A DNA stretch of 64,000 bases from Aurantimonas coralicida DSM 14790 (GTDB taxonomy: Bacteria; Pseudomonadota; Alphaproteobacteria; Rhizobiales; Rhizobiaceae), in NCBI RefSeq assembly GCF_000421645.1, contig NZ_ATXK01000011.1, positions 62,001-126,000 of the forward strand. Direction: 5' to 3'. The notes beneath the pieces were generated by a model. That model was not told the origin of the DNA. It made no database searches and saw only the letters and a list, made by a program, of their open reading frames with translations. How positions within the stretch are numbered: the first letter of the stretch is position 1; each line of letters starts with the position of its first letter. Shown here piece after piece: positions 13,823 through 22,850 of the stretch. A program made the position numbers and the translations under genes.

Positions 13823-14599
13823 ATGAGGCCGATGTTCGCGGGTCTGTGCGCGCTCCTCGCCGCGTCGCTGCCGGTCGCACAGGCCGCCGGCGCCGGGCAG
13901 ATCGAGATCCGGCCCGTCCAACAGGTCGTCGAGCTCTTCACCAGCCAGGGCTGCTCGTCCTGCCCGCCCGCCGACCGGATTCTCAGCCGGCTCGCCGTCG
14001 AACCCGGCATCCTCGCCCTCGCCTATCACGTCGATTACTGGGACTATATCGGCTGGCGCGACACCCATGGCTCCAGCGAGAACACCGAGCGCCAGCGCGC
14101 CTATGCCGCGGCCTTCGGCACCACCACCATCTACACACCGCAGGTCGTCGTGAACGGCGTTGCCGACGCCATCGGCTCGCATGAGGGCAAGGTCCGCGCC
14201 TTGATGGACGATCATCCGCTGAAGGCGGCCGGCAAGGGCGCGAGCGTCACCATGCGCGTCGACGACGACCGGCTGCATATCACCGCCGACGTCGCCGGCG
14301 CCAAGGCCGGCGGCCGTCAGCCGGTGCTGATGCTCGTGACCTATGACGACGAGACCCGGACGGCGATCGACCGCGGCGAGAACCGCGGCACCACCATCGT
14401 CAACAGCCATGCGGTACAGGACTGGCGCATCCTCGGCATGTGGTCCGGCGAACCTTTGCAGGTCGATTTGCCGCTGGAGATGCTGACGCGCCCCGAAGGC
14501 GAGAGCCGGGGCTGGGCGGCGCTGCTGCAGTCGGTGACCGACGAGGGCAAGCCCGGCCCGATCCTGGCGGCGGCACAGGTCGAGTTCCACCAGCGCTGA
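13823..14599 (+). CDS. DUF1223 secreted thioredoxin-like protein
   Basis: Protein of 258 residues. A signal peptide is visible (MRPMFAGLCALLAASLPVAQAAGA), so it is probably periplasmic. The mature part opens with VVELFTSQGCSSCPPADRIL, a CxxC in a thioredoxin-like setting typical of DUF1223, followed by HVDYWDYIGWRDTHG and TPQVVVNG. The function is unknown; the CxxC suggests redox or metal handling. ATG 13823 is used because it starts the signal peptide. A 28-codon frame from 13740 ends in TGA overlapping this ATG and might couple translation. DUF1223 genes commonly sit beside acnA in related genomes. Confidence 0.85.
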   Translation: MRPMFAGLCALLAASLPVAQAAGAGQIEIRPVQQVVELFTSQGCSSCPPADRILSRLAVEPGILALAYHVDYWDYIGWRDTHGSSENTERQRAYAAAFGTTTIYTPQVVVNGVADAIGSHEGKVRALMDDHPLKAAGKGASVTMRVDDDRLHITADVAGAKAGGRQPVLMLVTYDDETRTAIDRGENRGTTIVNSHAVQDWRILGMWSGEPLQVDLPLEMLTRPEGESRGWAALLQSVTDEGKPGPILAAAQVEFHQR

Positions 14600-14677
14600 G
14601 CGGCAATGCCCGCATCGACCGGCCGAAAGGGTCTCGCGGCGATCGGTTGAATCGCTTTGGCGCGACCCCATTTCCGT

Positions 14678-14693
14678 GTCACCATATGGTCAC
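14678..14693. promoter_or_regulatory. Imperfect 16-bp palindrome, possible operator
   Basis: GTCACCATATGGTCAC has two 8-base arms that match except at one position, centred on CATATG, about 50 bases before the DUF2794 start. It is A/T-rich at its centre in an otherwise GC-rich gap. A protein-binding site is possible; no regulator can be named. Confidence 0.3.
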
Positions 14694-14743
14694 GAGCCAG
14701 AGCGCGCCCCGCCGAGCGGCGCATGATCGCACGAGGGGCTGAC

Positions 14744-15121
14744 TTGGATTTTTCCGGATCGAACGGCGACAGCGCGTCCAATCTCCTGCCGTTTCCCGGC
14801 TCCCGCCCGTCGGACATGCCGATCGTGTCCTTCGACCGGCACGAACTCTCCCAGATCCTACGCATTTACGGCCGCATGGTCGCCGCCGGCGAATGGCGCG
14901 ACTACGCCATCGACATGCTGAAGGACCGGGCGGTCTTCTCGGTCTTCCGGCGGACCAGCGAAATGCCGATGTACCGGGTCGAGAAGAACCCCAAGCTCGC
15001 CCGCAAGCAGGGCGCCTATCAGGTGGTCGCCGCCGGTGGTCTGATCCTCAAGCGCGGCCACGATCTGGCGACCGTGCTGGGCGTCTTTGACAAGAATCTG
15101 AAGCGCACCGAGATCGGCTGA
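14744..15121 (+). CDS. DUF2794 protein
   Basis: Alphaproteobacterial protein of unknown function, 125 residues from the chosen start. The diagnostic block is FDRHELSQILRIYGRMVAAG then EWRDYAIDMLKDRAVFSVFR, with RVEKNPKLARKQGAY and GGLILKRGHDLATVL after it. TTG 14744 is preferred since GAGGGG lies 5 bases upstream; ATG 14723 (132 residues) is the alternative with a weaker site. It converges on the GNAT gene with only 10 bases between stops. No membrane segment or signal is seen. Confidence 0.8.
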   Translation: MDFSGSNGDSASNLLPFPGSRPSDMPIVSFDRHELSQILRIYGRMVAAGEWRDYAIDMLKDRAVFSVFRRTSEMPMYRVEKNPKLARKQGAYQVVAAGGLILKRGHDLATVLGVFDKNLKRTEIG

Positions 15122-15131
15122 TCCGCCAAGC

Positions 15132-15680
15132 TCAGCTTGGGTGGCGCGTCTCGTCGGGCAGGCTGTCGCCGCCGTCGCCGAGCGGCAGCTGCATCAGCAC
15201 CGTGTCGATCCAGCGGCCGAACTTGAAGCCGGAATTCTCGAACACGCCGATCATCCGGAAGCCCGCCCGCTCGTGCAGGCGGATCGAGGGCGTGTGGTCG
15301 GAGCCGCCGATGACGGCGATCATCTGGCGAAAGCCGCGCTCCGCCGACAGTTCCACCAGCCGCGTCAGGAGATCGGTGCCGATCCGCCGGCCTTTCGCTT
15401 CGGGCGCCAGATAGACCGAATCCTCCACCGCGAAGCGATAGGCCGGGCGGGTGCGGAAGGCGTTGGCATAAGCGTAGCCGAGCACCGTCCCGTCCGCGTC
15501 CTCGGCGACGATATAGGGAAAGCCCTGCCCGGTGATCGCGGTGAAGCGCGCTTCCATCTCGGCTTGGTCCGGCGGCACCAGCTCGAAGGATGCCGTGCCA
15601 TGGAGGACCGCATCCTCGTAGATCGCGGTCAGGGCGGGCACGTCCGCGAGGACGGCGAGACGGATCGTGTGGGCACTCAT
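15132..15680 (-). CDS. GNAT N-acetyltransferase (Pat/YncA-like)
   Basis: Protein of 182 residues of the phosphinothricin/methionine-sulfoximine acetyltransferase-like group. Features are RLAVLADVPALTAIYEDAV at the N-terminus, TASFELVPP, the acetyl-CoA loop PEAKGRRIGTDLL (about 92-104), and LHERAGFRMIGVFENSGFKFG near the end. Members acetylate small amines such as amino-acid analogues; the natural substrate here is not known. It starts at ATG 15680. Confidence 0.87.
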   Translation of the reverse strand: MSAHTIRLAVLADVPALTAIYEDAVLHGTASFELVPPDQAEMEARFTAITGQGFPYIVAEDADGTVLGYAYANAFRTRPAYRFAVEDSVYLAPEAKGRRIGTDLLTRLVELSAERGFRQMIAVIGGSDHTPSIRLHERAGFRMIGVFENSGFKFGRWIDTVLMQLPLGDGGDSLPDETRHPS

Positions 15681-15825
15681 GGACGCGGCGGCTCTTCCCT
15701 TGTTTTCTCCTGCTTCTGATGCACCGCCGCGCGCAGCGGATCAATGCCGCCCGGCAGGGCCGGCCGCGGAAATTCACCGGCTTGCGCACCAAACACGACG
15801 GTCGCGCCGGAATGCCGCGCTCACG

Positions 15826-15851
15826 AAAAAGGGCGGCCCGCAGGCCGCCCT
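15826..15851 (-). terminator. Terminator after the Bax-inhibitor-1 gene
   Basis: Read on the minus strand: a 9-bp stem AGGGCGGCC / GGCCGCCCT with a 4-base loop, followed by a run of T, 29 bases after the gene's stop. A standard intrinsic terminator. Confidence 0.8.
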
Positions 15852-15879
15852 CGTCAACTCACATCCCTGGTCGGGCAGA

Positions 15880-16638
15880 CTATTCGCGGTTGCCGAACAG
15901 CTGCAGCAGGAACAGGAACATGTTCAGGAAGTCGAGATAGAGGCGCAGGGCGCCCATCACGGCCTTGCGGCCCATGACGGTCGAGCCGTCACCCTCATAG
16001 TACATTTCCTTGATCTGCTGCGTGTCGTAGGCGGTCAGACCCGCGAAGACGAGCACGCCGATTACCGAGATGGCGAACTGCAGCGCCGGCGAGGCGAGGA
16101 AGATGTTCACGACCATCGCGATCACGATGCCGATCACGCCCATGAACAGGAATGAGCCCCAGCCCGAGATGTCCCGCTTGGTGGTGTAGCCCCAGAGCGA
16201 CAGCGCGCCGAAGGAGGCTGCGGTGATGAAGAACACCTGGGTGATGGATTCGCCGGTATAGACCGCGAAGATCGAGGCCAGCGAGACGCCGACCATCGCC
16301 GAATAGATCCAGAAGGTCGTCTGGGCGGCTGCGACGCTCATCTTGTGGACCCGGAACGACAGGAAGAAGACCATGCCGAGCGGGGCCAGCATCACCACCC
16401 ATTTGAGCGGCGTGTTGAAGAGCGTGTTGCCGAGCTGCGTGAGGCCGACGACATCACCGGCGTCGTTCGTCACGAAGGACAGCATGTACAGGGCGTAGGC
16501 CGCGACGCCGGTCAGCGCCACACCGCCTGCCATCAGGTTGTAGACCTTGAGCATGTAGGAGCGGAGGCCCTGGTCGATGTCCGCTCTGGTACCGGCGGCT
16601 GGCACAGTGCGAGCGCCGGCGTTCCGATATTCCGCCAT
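15880..16638 (-). CDS. Bax inhibitor-1/YccA family membrane protein
   Basis: Integral membrane protein of 252 residues with about seven hydrophobic segments. The family signature is visible near the C-terminus as AGLTAYDTQQIKEMYYEG and ALRLYLDFLNMFLFLLQLFG. Bacterial relatives (YbhL, YccA, BsYetJ) are proton-sensitive ion-leak channels or FtsH modulators; which applies is not known. ATG 16638 follows AAAGGA at 8-base spacing. It is monocistronic, with a terminator downstream and 247 bases of non-coding DNA upstream. Confidence 0.9.
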   Translation of the reverse strand: MAEYRNAGARTVPAAGTRADIDQGLRSYMLKVYNLMAGGVALTGVAAYALYMLSFVTNDAGDVVGLTQLGNTLFNTPLKWVVMLAPLGMVFFLSFRVHKMSVAAAQTTFWIYSAMVGVSLASIFAVYTGESITQVFFITAASFGALSLWGYTTKRDISGWGSFLFMGVIGIVIAMVVNIFLASPALQFAISVIGVLVFAGLTAYDTQQIKEMYYEGDGSTVMGRKAVMGALRLYLDFLNMFLFLLQLFGNRE

Positions 16639-16885
16639 GGAAGAATTCCTTTCTGCGTGTCCCGTCCGGTGTCCATATCCGGCACGAAATGGCCGGCACA
16701 TGGAGGCGCCGCTGGCGGGACGCCCAGCGATCCTGAGGATAATATGCGGATGGGCCGCGCGGCACACAAGAGTACCCTGCCGCGCGGTGACGAAATCGCG
16801 CGGATTCAGGATTAATTCTGCGTTATCCGCGGCCTGAACCAGCTTCGTCAGGGGCTGACGGGCGGCTCAACTCCGCGAGCGCCCG

Positions 16886-19483
16886 TCAGAGATTGCGCAG
16901 GACCGGCGCGGCCTTCTGCCCGAGAACGCGCCAGGTGCCGGCGAGACCGATCCCCACCGTCAGCACCAGCGAGACGCCGAGCGTCGTCAGCGCCACTGTC
17001 CAGTCGAAGACGAAGGGCAGCTGCATGATCTGGTCGACCACGAACCACGCCGCCGCCGCGCCCGCGCCGATGGCGAAGATGCCAGTGGCCAGCCCCAGAA
17101 GCAGATATTCCGTGGTGAAGGCGCGAATCAACACCATGCGCGTTGCACCCAGCGTCTTCAGCACCACCGCATCATGGACCCGGCCGCGGTTGCCGGCGGC
17201 CAGCGCTCCGGCCAGCACCAGCACCGAGGCGACCAGCGCCACCGCCGCGGCGACGCGGATCGCCAGGGCGAGCTGGGCGATCAGGCCGTTGATGGCGTCG
17301 AGCGCATCCTTGACCCGGACGCTGGTCACGGCCGGATAGGCATTGGTGACGCGGTTGAGGATCGCCTCTTCGGTCACGGCCGCGTCCTGCGGCACCGACA
17401 GGGTGGCAAGCCAGGCATGCGGCGCCCCGGCAAAGGTGTTGGGCGAGTAGACCATGATGAAGTTGATGGCCAGCGTCTCCCACTCGACCGCCCGGAAGCT
17501 GGCGATGCGTGCGGTGATGTCGCGGCCGAGCACGTTCACGGTCAGCGTGTCGCCGATCGACAGGCCGAGCTCGCGCCCCTCCTCCGCGGCGAAGGAGACC
17601 AGCGGCTCGCCATCGTAATCCTCGGGCCACCATTCGCCCTCGGTGAGCGAGGAGTTTTCCGGCACGGTGGGCGAATAGGTCAGGCCCCGGTCGCCGCGCA
17701 GCACCCAGCCGCCTTCTTCCGGCGGCTCCATGGTGGCGACGTCCTGCCCGTCGAGGGCGGTGATCCGGCCCCTCAGCATCGGCACGGCGTTCAGTTCAGC
17801 GCCCGGCGCGAGCTCGCCGACGGTCTGGCGGAAGCCGTCGATCTCGCTGCTCTGGATGTCGACGAAGAAGAAGTTCGGCGCGCGCGAGGCGAGCCCCGTG
17901 CCGATCTCGCGGCGCAGATCGTAGTCGATGGTCGCCAGGGTCACGAGCAGGGTCAGGCCGAGGCCGAGGGACAGGACGACCGAGCCGGTCAGCGCGCCGG
18001 GGCGGTGAATGTTGCCGATCGCCAGCCGCAGCGGCGTCGAGCGCACCCGCGGCGCGCGGGACGCCAGCCATTCGATACCGATGGCGACGGCCCGCAGGAT
18101 GACGAAGGCCGCCGCCGTGCCGCCCAGGAAGATCAGCGCGACGCGCCGGTCGCCGGCCATGGCGAGCGCCAGGAGCGCGATCACCAGCGCCAGGCCCAGT
18201 GCCGAGCCGAGATAGGCCCAGCGCATGCGATAGCCGCCGGTGGCGCCCGCCTCGCGGAACAGGGCGGTCGCCGCGATGTCGCGGGTGCGCCCGAGCGGCA
18301 AGAGCGCGAAGGCCAGCGCCGTCAGAGCGCCGAAGACCGCTGCGGTCAGCAGCGCGACCGGATAGATCGACGCGCTGGCGGCGACCGGGATCACGCTTTC
18401 CAGGAACCGCGCCGTCACGAAGGGCGCGATCGCCGCCAGGACGAGACCGAGCGCGATGCCGACCGTCGCAAGCAGCATGATCTGGATCAGATAGACCATG
18501 ACGACGAAGCTGCCGCCGGCGCCCAGGCTCTTGAAGGTGGCGATCACCGCCCGCTTGGAATCCAGATAGGCATTCACCGCATTGGCGACGCCGACGCCGC
18601 CGACGATCAGCGCGGTCAGCCCGACCAGGGTGAGGAACTGCGAGAACCGCTCGATATTGCGCTGGAGCGACGGCGCCGCCTCGGCGGCCGTGCGGATCTG
18701 GAAGCCAGACTGCGGAAACCGTTCGTTGGCGGCCTTCGACAGGGCCTCGGCATCGCGGTTGTTGCCGGTCAGGCGGACCTTGTAGTCGTATTCGACGAGG
18801 CTGCCTGGCTGGATCAGGCCGGTCGCGTCGAGCGCCGCACGGGCGATCATCAGGCGCGGCGCGAAATTGAAGCCGTCCGACAGCACGTCCGGCTCGCGGT
18901 CGATCACGCCGCGCAGCTCGATGTCGGAATCGCCGAGACGGATGGTCTGGCCGGGCTCCAGCCCGAGCCGGTCGTAGAGTTCGGAGGCCGCCAGGGCGCC
19001 GAAACGGCCGTCGCGTTCGGCCAGGAGGTCGCCGAGCGGCGCCGCCGGCGTGGTCTCCAGCGTGCCGAAGAGCGGATAGGCGCCGTCGATGGCCTTCACC
19101 TCGGCCAGCGACTGGTCGGTGCCGTCCGGAAGCCGCACCATGGAGCGCAGCGACGCGGCTTCGGCAACGTCGCCGAGCTCGTTGAAATAGGCCATTTCCT
19201 CGGCGTTGGCTTCGCGCTGGACCAGGGCGAAGCGCAGATCGCCGCCGAGGATAGCCCGCCCTTCCTGGGCGATGCCGCTGGTCATCATGGTCGCGACGGA
19301 ATTGACCGCGCCGATGGCCGCTACGCCCAGCGTGATGCAGGCGAGGAAGATGTAGAAGCCCGACAGGCCGCCGCGCATCTCGCGCAGGGCAAAGCGCAGC
19401 GCCAGCCGGAAATGGCTGCGCCCGCCGACGATGTCGGGCCGCGCCGGGGCGGCGACGGCTTCGGTGGTGTCGGCGACGCTCAT
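16886..19483 (-). CDS. ABC transporter permease, FtsX/YbbP type
   Basis: 865-residue permease. One N-terminal span (about 40-60) precedes a large periplasmic domain, then two FtsX-type three-span modules (about 275-400 and 745-860) and further spans around 430-480. Such proteins pair with a LolD-like ATPase and act as mechanotransmission exporters or lipoprotein/peptide transporters. It overlaps the ATPase gene by 4 bases (ATGA at 19480-19483). With the divergent tesA this reproduces the tesA-ybbA-ybbP arrangement known from other proteobacteria. The exported substrate is not established. Confidence 0.88.
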   Translation of the reverse strand: MSVADTTEAVAAPARPDIVGGRSHFRLALRFALREMRGGLSGFYIFLACITLGVAAIGAVNSVATMMTSGIAQEGRAILGGDLRFALVQREANAEEMAYFNELGDVAEAASLRSMVRLPDGTDQSLAEVKAIDGAYPLFGTLETTPAAPLGDLLAERDGRFGALAASELYDRLGLEPGQTIRLGDSDIELRGVIDREPDVLSDGFNFAPRLMIARAALDATGLIQPGSLVEYDYKVRLTGNNRDAEALSKAANERFPQSGFQIRTAAEAAPSLQRNIERFSQFLTLVGLTALIVGGVGVANAVNAYLDSKRAVIATFKSLGAGGSFVVMVYLIQIMLLATVGIALGLVLAAIAPFVTARFLESVIPVAASASIYPVALLTAAVFGALTALAFALLPLGRTRDIAATALFREAGATGGYRMRWAYLGSALGLALVIALLALAMAGDRRVALIFLGGTAAAFVILRAVAIGIEWLASRAPRVRSTPLRLAIGNIHRPGALTGSVVLSLGLGLTLLVTLATIDYDLRREIGTGLASRAPNFFFVDIQSSEIDGFRQTVGELAPGAELNAVPMLRGRITALDGQDVATMEPPEEGGWVLRGDRGLTYSPTVPENSSLTEGEWWPEDYDGEPLVSFAAEEGRELGLSIGDTLTVNVLGRDITARIASFRAVEWETLAINFIMVYSPNTFAGAPHAWLATLSVPQDAAVTEEAILNRVTNAYPAVTSVRVKDALDAINGLIAQLALAIRVAAAVALVASVLVLAGALAAGNRGRVHDAVVLKTLGATRMVLIRAFTTEYLLLGLATGIFAIGAGAAAAWFVVDQIMQLPFVFDWTVALTTLGVSLVLTVGIGLAGTWRVLGQKAAPVLRNL

Positions 19484-20205
19484 CCGGCGGCGCTCGCCAG
19501 CTGTGCCTCGGTCAGGGCTTCGAGAGCATCGCGATCGTCGTAGATGACGCCGGACCGCACGGCGATCTCGCGGCCGCAGCGATGGGCGAGCGCCGGATCG
19601 TGGGTGACCAGCACCAGCGTCATCTGGCGGCGCTGCTGTTCGGCAAAGAGCAGGTCGGCGATCTGCCGGCCGGTCTCCTGGTCGAGATTGCCCGTCGGCT
19701 CGTCGGCGATGAGGATCGCCGGCTCCGGCGCCAGCGCCCGCGCCATGGCGACGCGCTGCTGCTCGCCGCCCGACAATTCGCCCGGATAATGCGACACGCG
19801 GTCGGCGAGGCCGACCTGTCCGAGCTCGTGGGTGGCGCGCTCGAAGGCCTTTGGATGCCCGGCCAGCTCCAGCGGCACCGCGACATTCTCGAGCGCTGTC
19901 ATGTTGGGGATCAGGTGGAAGGACTGGAAGACGATGCCGACATTCTGGCCGCGGAAGGCAGCGAGACGGTCTTCGCTGAGACCCTCCAGCGAGCGTCCGG
20001 CGATCTCCACCTTGCCGCTGTCGGCCCGTTCCAGACCGGCCAGCACCATCAGCAGTGTCGACTTGCCCGAGCCGGACGGCCCGACGATGCCGACGGACTC
20101 GCCGCGATCAACGGACAGATCGACGCCCTTGAGGACGTGGACCGCGCTTCGGCCGGACCCGAGCGTCAGATGAACGTTTCGTAACCGGATCGCTGGTTCT
20201 GCCAA
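19480..20205 (-). CDS. ABC transporter ATP-binding protein, YbbA/LolD type
   Basis: ATPase of 241 residues. It has Walker [10 protein letters not shown] (about 42), a Q-loop in [19 protein letters not shown], signature [15 protein letters not shown] (about 145), Walker [13 protein letters not shown] and switch His in THDPALAH. The [14 protein letters not shown] stretch marks the MacB/LolD/YbbA class that works with FtsX-type permeases. It is first in a two-gene minus-strand operon with the permease. ATG 20205 lies 64 bases from the divergent tesA start. Confidence 0.92.
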   Translation of the reverse strand: MAEPAIRLRNVHLTLGSGRSAVHVLKGVDLSVDRGESVGIVGPSGSGKSTLLMVLAGLERADSGKVEIAGRSLEGLSEDRLAAFRGQNVGIVFQSFHLIPNMTALENVAVPLELAGHPKAFERATHELGQVGLADRVSHYPGELSGGEQQRVAMARALAPEPAILIADEPTGNLDQETGRQIADLLFAEQQRRQMTLVLVTHDPALAHRCGREIAVRSGVIYDDRDALEALTEAQLASAAG

Positions 20206-20269
20206 GCCTGCCAGCTCCTATATGCGGGGGCGACCGCCCCGGCTGGGGCCTGCGCTATATGGGTGTGCG

Positions 20270-20950
20270 ATGCAACGCTTCCAACCGATCCTGATGGTCA
20301 TGACGATCTTGTCATGGCTGATGCTGCCGGCCGCAGCACTGGCGCAACAGGCGGCGACGCCCCCCGACGCAGGCGAAACGCTGCAGATCGTCGCATTCGG
20401 CGACAGTCTGAGCGCCGGTTACGGCGTCGGCCCGGGCGAATCCTTCCCCGAGCAGTTGCAGGCCGCCCTGCGCGATGCCGGCCACGACGTCAGCGTCGCC
20501 AATGCGGGCGTCTCCGGCGACACCACCAGCGGCGGCCTGGCGCGGCTCGAATGGTCGGTGCCGCAGGAGGCCGATCTCGTCATCGTCGAACTCGGCGCCA
20601 ACGACGCGCTGCGCGGCATCTCGCCGGAGATCACCGAACGCAATCTCGACCAGATCCTCGCCAAGCTCCAGGCCCGCGACCAGACCGCGCTTCTCGCCGG
20701 CATGATGGCGCCGCCCAACATGGGCCCTGACTACGCGGCCGAGTTCGACGGCATCTACCAGCGTCTCGCCGACAGATACGACGTCGCCCTCTATCCGTTC
20801 TTCCTCGATGGCGTCGCCGCCGAGCCGGCGCTCAACCAGGACGACGGCATGCATCCCAATCCCGAGGGCGTCGCCGTCATCGTCGAGCGCATCCTGCCGG
20901 CGGTGACCAAGGCGCTCGATGCGATCAGTGCGGAGCGGGAAACGGGTTGA
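20270..20950 (+). CDS. tesA: Arylesterase / thioesterase I, SGNH hydrolase (TesA type)
   Basis: Periplasmic SGNH esterase of 226 residues. The signal peptide runs from MQRFQPILMVMTILSWLMLP through AAALAQ. Block I is FGDSLSAGYG (catalytic Ser), block II Gly is in VSGDTTSGG, block III is ELGANDALRG (Asn), and block V is DGMHPNPEG (Asp and His). E. coli TesA hydrolyses acyl esters, thioesters and lysophospholipids. It is divergent from the YbbA/YbbP exporter genes. Its last 26 bases overlap the 3' end of the convergent GNAT gene. Confidence 0.92.
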   Translation: MQRFQPILMVMTILSWLMLPAAALAQQAATPPDAGETLQIVAFGDSLSAGYGVGPGESFPEQLQAALRDAGHDVSVANAGVSGDTTSGGLARLEWSVPQEADLVIVELGANDALRGISPEITERNLDQILAKLQARDQTALLAGMMAPPNMGPDYAAEFDGIYQRLADRYDVALYPFFLDGVAAEPALNQDDGMHPNPEGVAVIVERILPAVTKALDAISAERETG

Positions 20951-21614
20951 AGCTCGCCGCCAGCCGGCGCAGCGGCGCGGCGAAGCTGCGCAGGCGTTTG
21001 CGCCGCCACTCGATCATGGCGAAGGCGAAGGCTTCGGTCTCGTCGGTCCATTCCCGCGCCAGGCTCTGCACGTCGGCATAGGGCCGGAGGATCTCCGCGG
21101 TGACGTCGCCGGCGTCGAAACTGAGGTCGGCGCCGTGCTTGGCGGCGATCGCCTGCATGCGGCGGTTTTCGCGCAGGCAGGTCAGGAACAGTCGCCGCAC
21201 GCCGCGATTGCGCGCGCTGGCGACGAGCCGGCCAAACAGGCGGTCGCCATGGCCGTGGCCCTGATAGGGCTTCTCGATGGAGAACGCGCCCTCGGCCTCG
21301 TCATGCGACCCGGTCAGGAAGCGCAGTTCCGCGGCGCCGCGCAGTTCTCCGTCGATGAACAGGCCCTTGACCAGGGCCTCCTCGCCGAGCGCCAGCGACA
21401 CGTAGCGTTCCAGAAAGAAATCATTGACCGCATTGCCGAAGCGCAGGCGCCGGATCTCGGGGTCGAGGCGCTTGAGGTGGGCCAGGAGAAGCGGCTCCTC
21501 GCCCGGATGCAGGCGCCGGACATGCACCGGTCCGGAGGCGGCACCGGACTGGGCGGCGGTCGGGACGGCAACGCTGGGCGCTGACGGGCGTGCAGGGAAC
21601 GGGACGTTGGACAT
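20925..21614 (-). CDS. GNAT N-acetyltransferase
   Basis: 229-residue acetyltransferase-fold protein. After a low-complexity Ala/Pro start (residues 1-28) the domain begins VHVRRLHPGEEPLLLAHL and RRLRFGNAVNDFFLERYV. The acetyl-CoA loop is KPYQGHGHGDRLFGRLV (about 125), where QGHGHG replaces the common QGRGIG. Similar domains occur alone or fused to CoA-ligase-type protein acetyltransferases; the substrate is unknown. The stop overlaps the tesA 3' end by 26 bases. ATG 21614 is the likeliest start. Confidence 0.83.
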   Translation of the reverse strand: MSNVPFPARPSAPSVAVPTAAQSGAASGPVHVRRLHPGEEPLLLAHLKRLDPEIRRLRFGNAVNDFFLERYVSLALGEEALVKGLFIDGELRGAAELRFLTGSHDEAEGAFSIEKPYQGHGHGDRLFGRLVASARNRGVRRLFLTCLRENRRMQAIAAKHGADLSFDAGDVTAEILRPYADVQSLAREWTDETEAFAFAMIEWRRKRLRSFAAPLRRLAASFNPFPAPH

Positions 21615-21792
21615 GCTCTTCAGCCTTGTTTCGTCCTCCCGCGGCGATCTCCCGAGCCGCAATCCGAATATAATTGTGCATTGCGAAACGAACAACGCGG
21701 CGAAGGTCCCTGCAGGGCTGCCCTGTGCTTGCCACATGGCTCGCGAGGTGAGACGCTTTTCGCGATGGCAACACCGCACGGAGGTCTTTCCG

Positions 21793-22386
21793 ATGCCGCG
21801 ACTGTTCACCGCCCTCGAGATTCCCCACGACATCGCCCTGTCGCTGTCCTTCCTCCGCGGTGGCTTGCCGTCGGCCCGGTGGATCGATGCCGAAAACTAC
21901 CATCTGACCCTGCGTTTCATCGGCGACGTGGAATCGCGCCTGGCCGACGAGATCGTCGCCCAGCTCGACCGGATCGACTGTTCGGGCTTCACCCTGTCGC
22001 TGAAGGGCGTCGCCGCCTTCGGATCGAAGAAGCCGCATTCGCTCTATGCGGGGGTCGAGGCGCCGGCAGAGCTGGCCGAGCTGCAGGCCGAGATCGACCG
22101 GATCTGCCGCCGGGTGGGCCTGCCCGCCGACCCGCGCAAATTCGTGCCGCACGTGACCATCGCCCGGCTCCGCCAGCCCAAGGTCGAGGAGGTCGCCCGC
22201 TATCTCGCCGGCCGCGGCAATTTCTCGACCTTGCCCTTCCGGGCCTCCCGCTTCGGCCTGTTCTCGGCGAAGGACTCGGTCGGTGGCGGCCCCTACCTTC
22301 TGGAAGAGGCGTTTCCGCTGGCGCCGGATGGGGCGGCGCATCACGATATCGCCGCCGACCAGATGCAGCAGTACCGCGTCGGCTGA
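21793..22386 (+). CDS. thpR: RNA 2',3'-cyclic phosphodiesterase ThpR
   Basis: 2H phosphoesterase of 197 residues. The two catalytic HxT motifs are HLTLRFIG (about residue 38) and HVTIARLR (about 120). It begins PRLFTALEIP, as family members do. ThpR opens 2',3'-cyclic phosphate RNA ends to 2'-phosphates and was earlier called LigT. ATG 21793 has GGAGG 9 bases upstream. It is followed after 83 bases by the DUF1232 gene on the same strand. Confidence 0.92.
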   Translation: MPRLFTALEIPHDIALSLSFLRGGLPSARWIDAENYHLTLRFIGDVESRLADEIVAQLDRIDCSGFTLSLKGVAAFGSKKPHSLYAGVEAPAELAELQAEIDRICRRVGLPADPRKFVPHVTIARLRQPKVEEVARYLAGRGNFSTLPFRASRFGLFSAKDSVGGGPYLLEEAFPLAPDGAAHHDIAADQMQQYRVG

Positions 22387-22469
22387 GGCAACGGGACGCC
22401 CGGCGAACCGCCGGGGCTTGAGACGCCGCCCGATGCGATCCATCTACCGTCCGCGAGACGGAGGATGCG

Positions 22470-22850
22470 ATGGCAATCGAGAACGGCAAGATCGGCGAAA
22501 TCCTGCGCCCGGGCAGCGAGGCCGAGCAGGCGCGGCAGGAATCGGACGTGCGCCGCTCCTTCTTCGACACGGTCCGCCGGGGCCTGCGCCACATCCCCTT
22601 CATGGAGGACGTGGTGGCCTCCTATTATTGCGCCCTCGACCCGCAGACGCCGGCTGCCAGCCGCGGCGTCCTCCTCGCCGCACTCGCCTATTTCGTGCTG
22701 CCCTTCGACATCGTCCCGGACTTCATCCTCGGTCTCGGCTTCACCGACGACATCGCGGTTCTCTGGGCCGCGTTCCGCACGGTCCGCGACAATATCCGGC
22801 CCGAACATTATGCGAAGGCGCGCACGGCCCTGGGCGAACTGGACGACTGA
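22470..22850 (+). CDS. DUF1232 (YkvA-type) membrane protein
   Basis: Protein of 126 residues with the DUF1232 core: SRGVLLAALAYFVLPFDIVP then DFILGLGFTDDIAVLWAAF, a hydrophobic hairpin with the conserved YF.LPFD.VPD pattern. The N-terminal 60 residues are soluble and helical. No biochemical function is established for the family. It starts at ATG 22470 after GGAGGA. Confidence 0.87.
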   Translation: MAIENGKIGEILRPGSEAEQARQESDVRRSFFDTVRRGLRHIPFMEDVVASYYCALDPQTPAASRGVLLAALAYFVLPFDIVPDFILGLGFTDDIAVLWAAFRTVRDNIRPEHYAKARTALGELDD

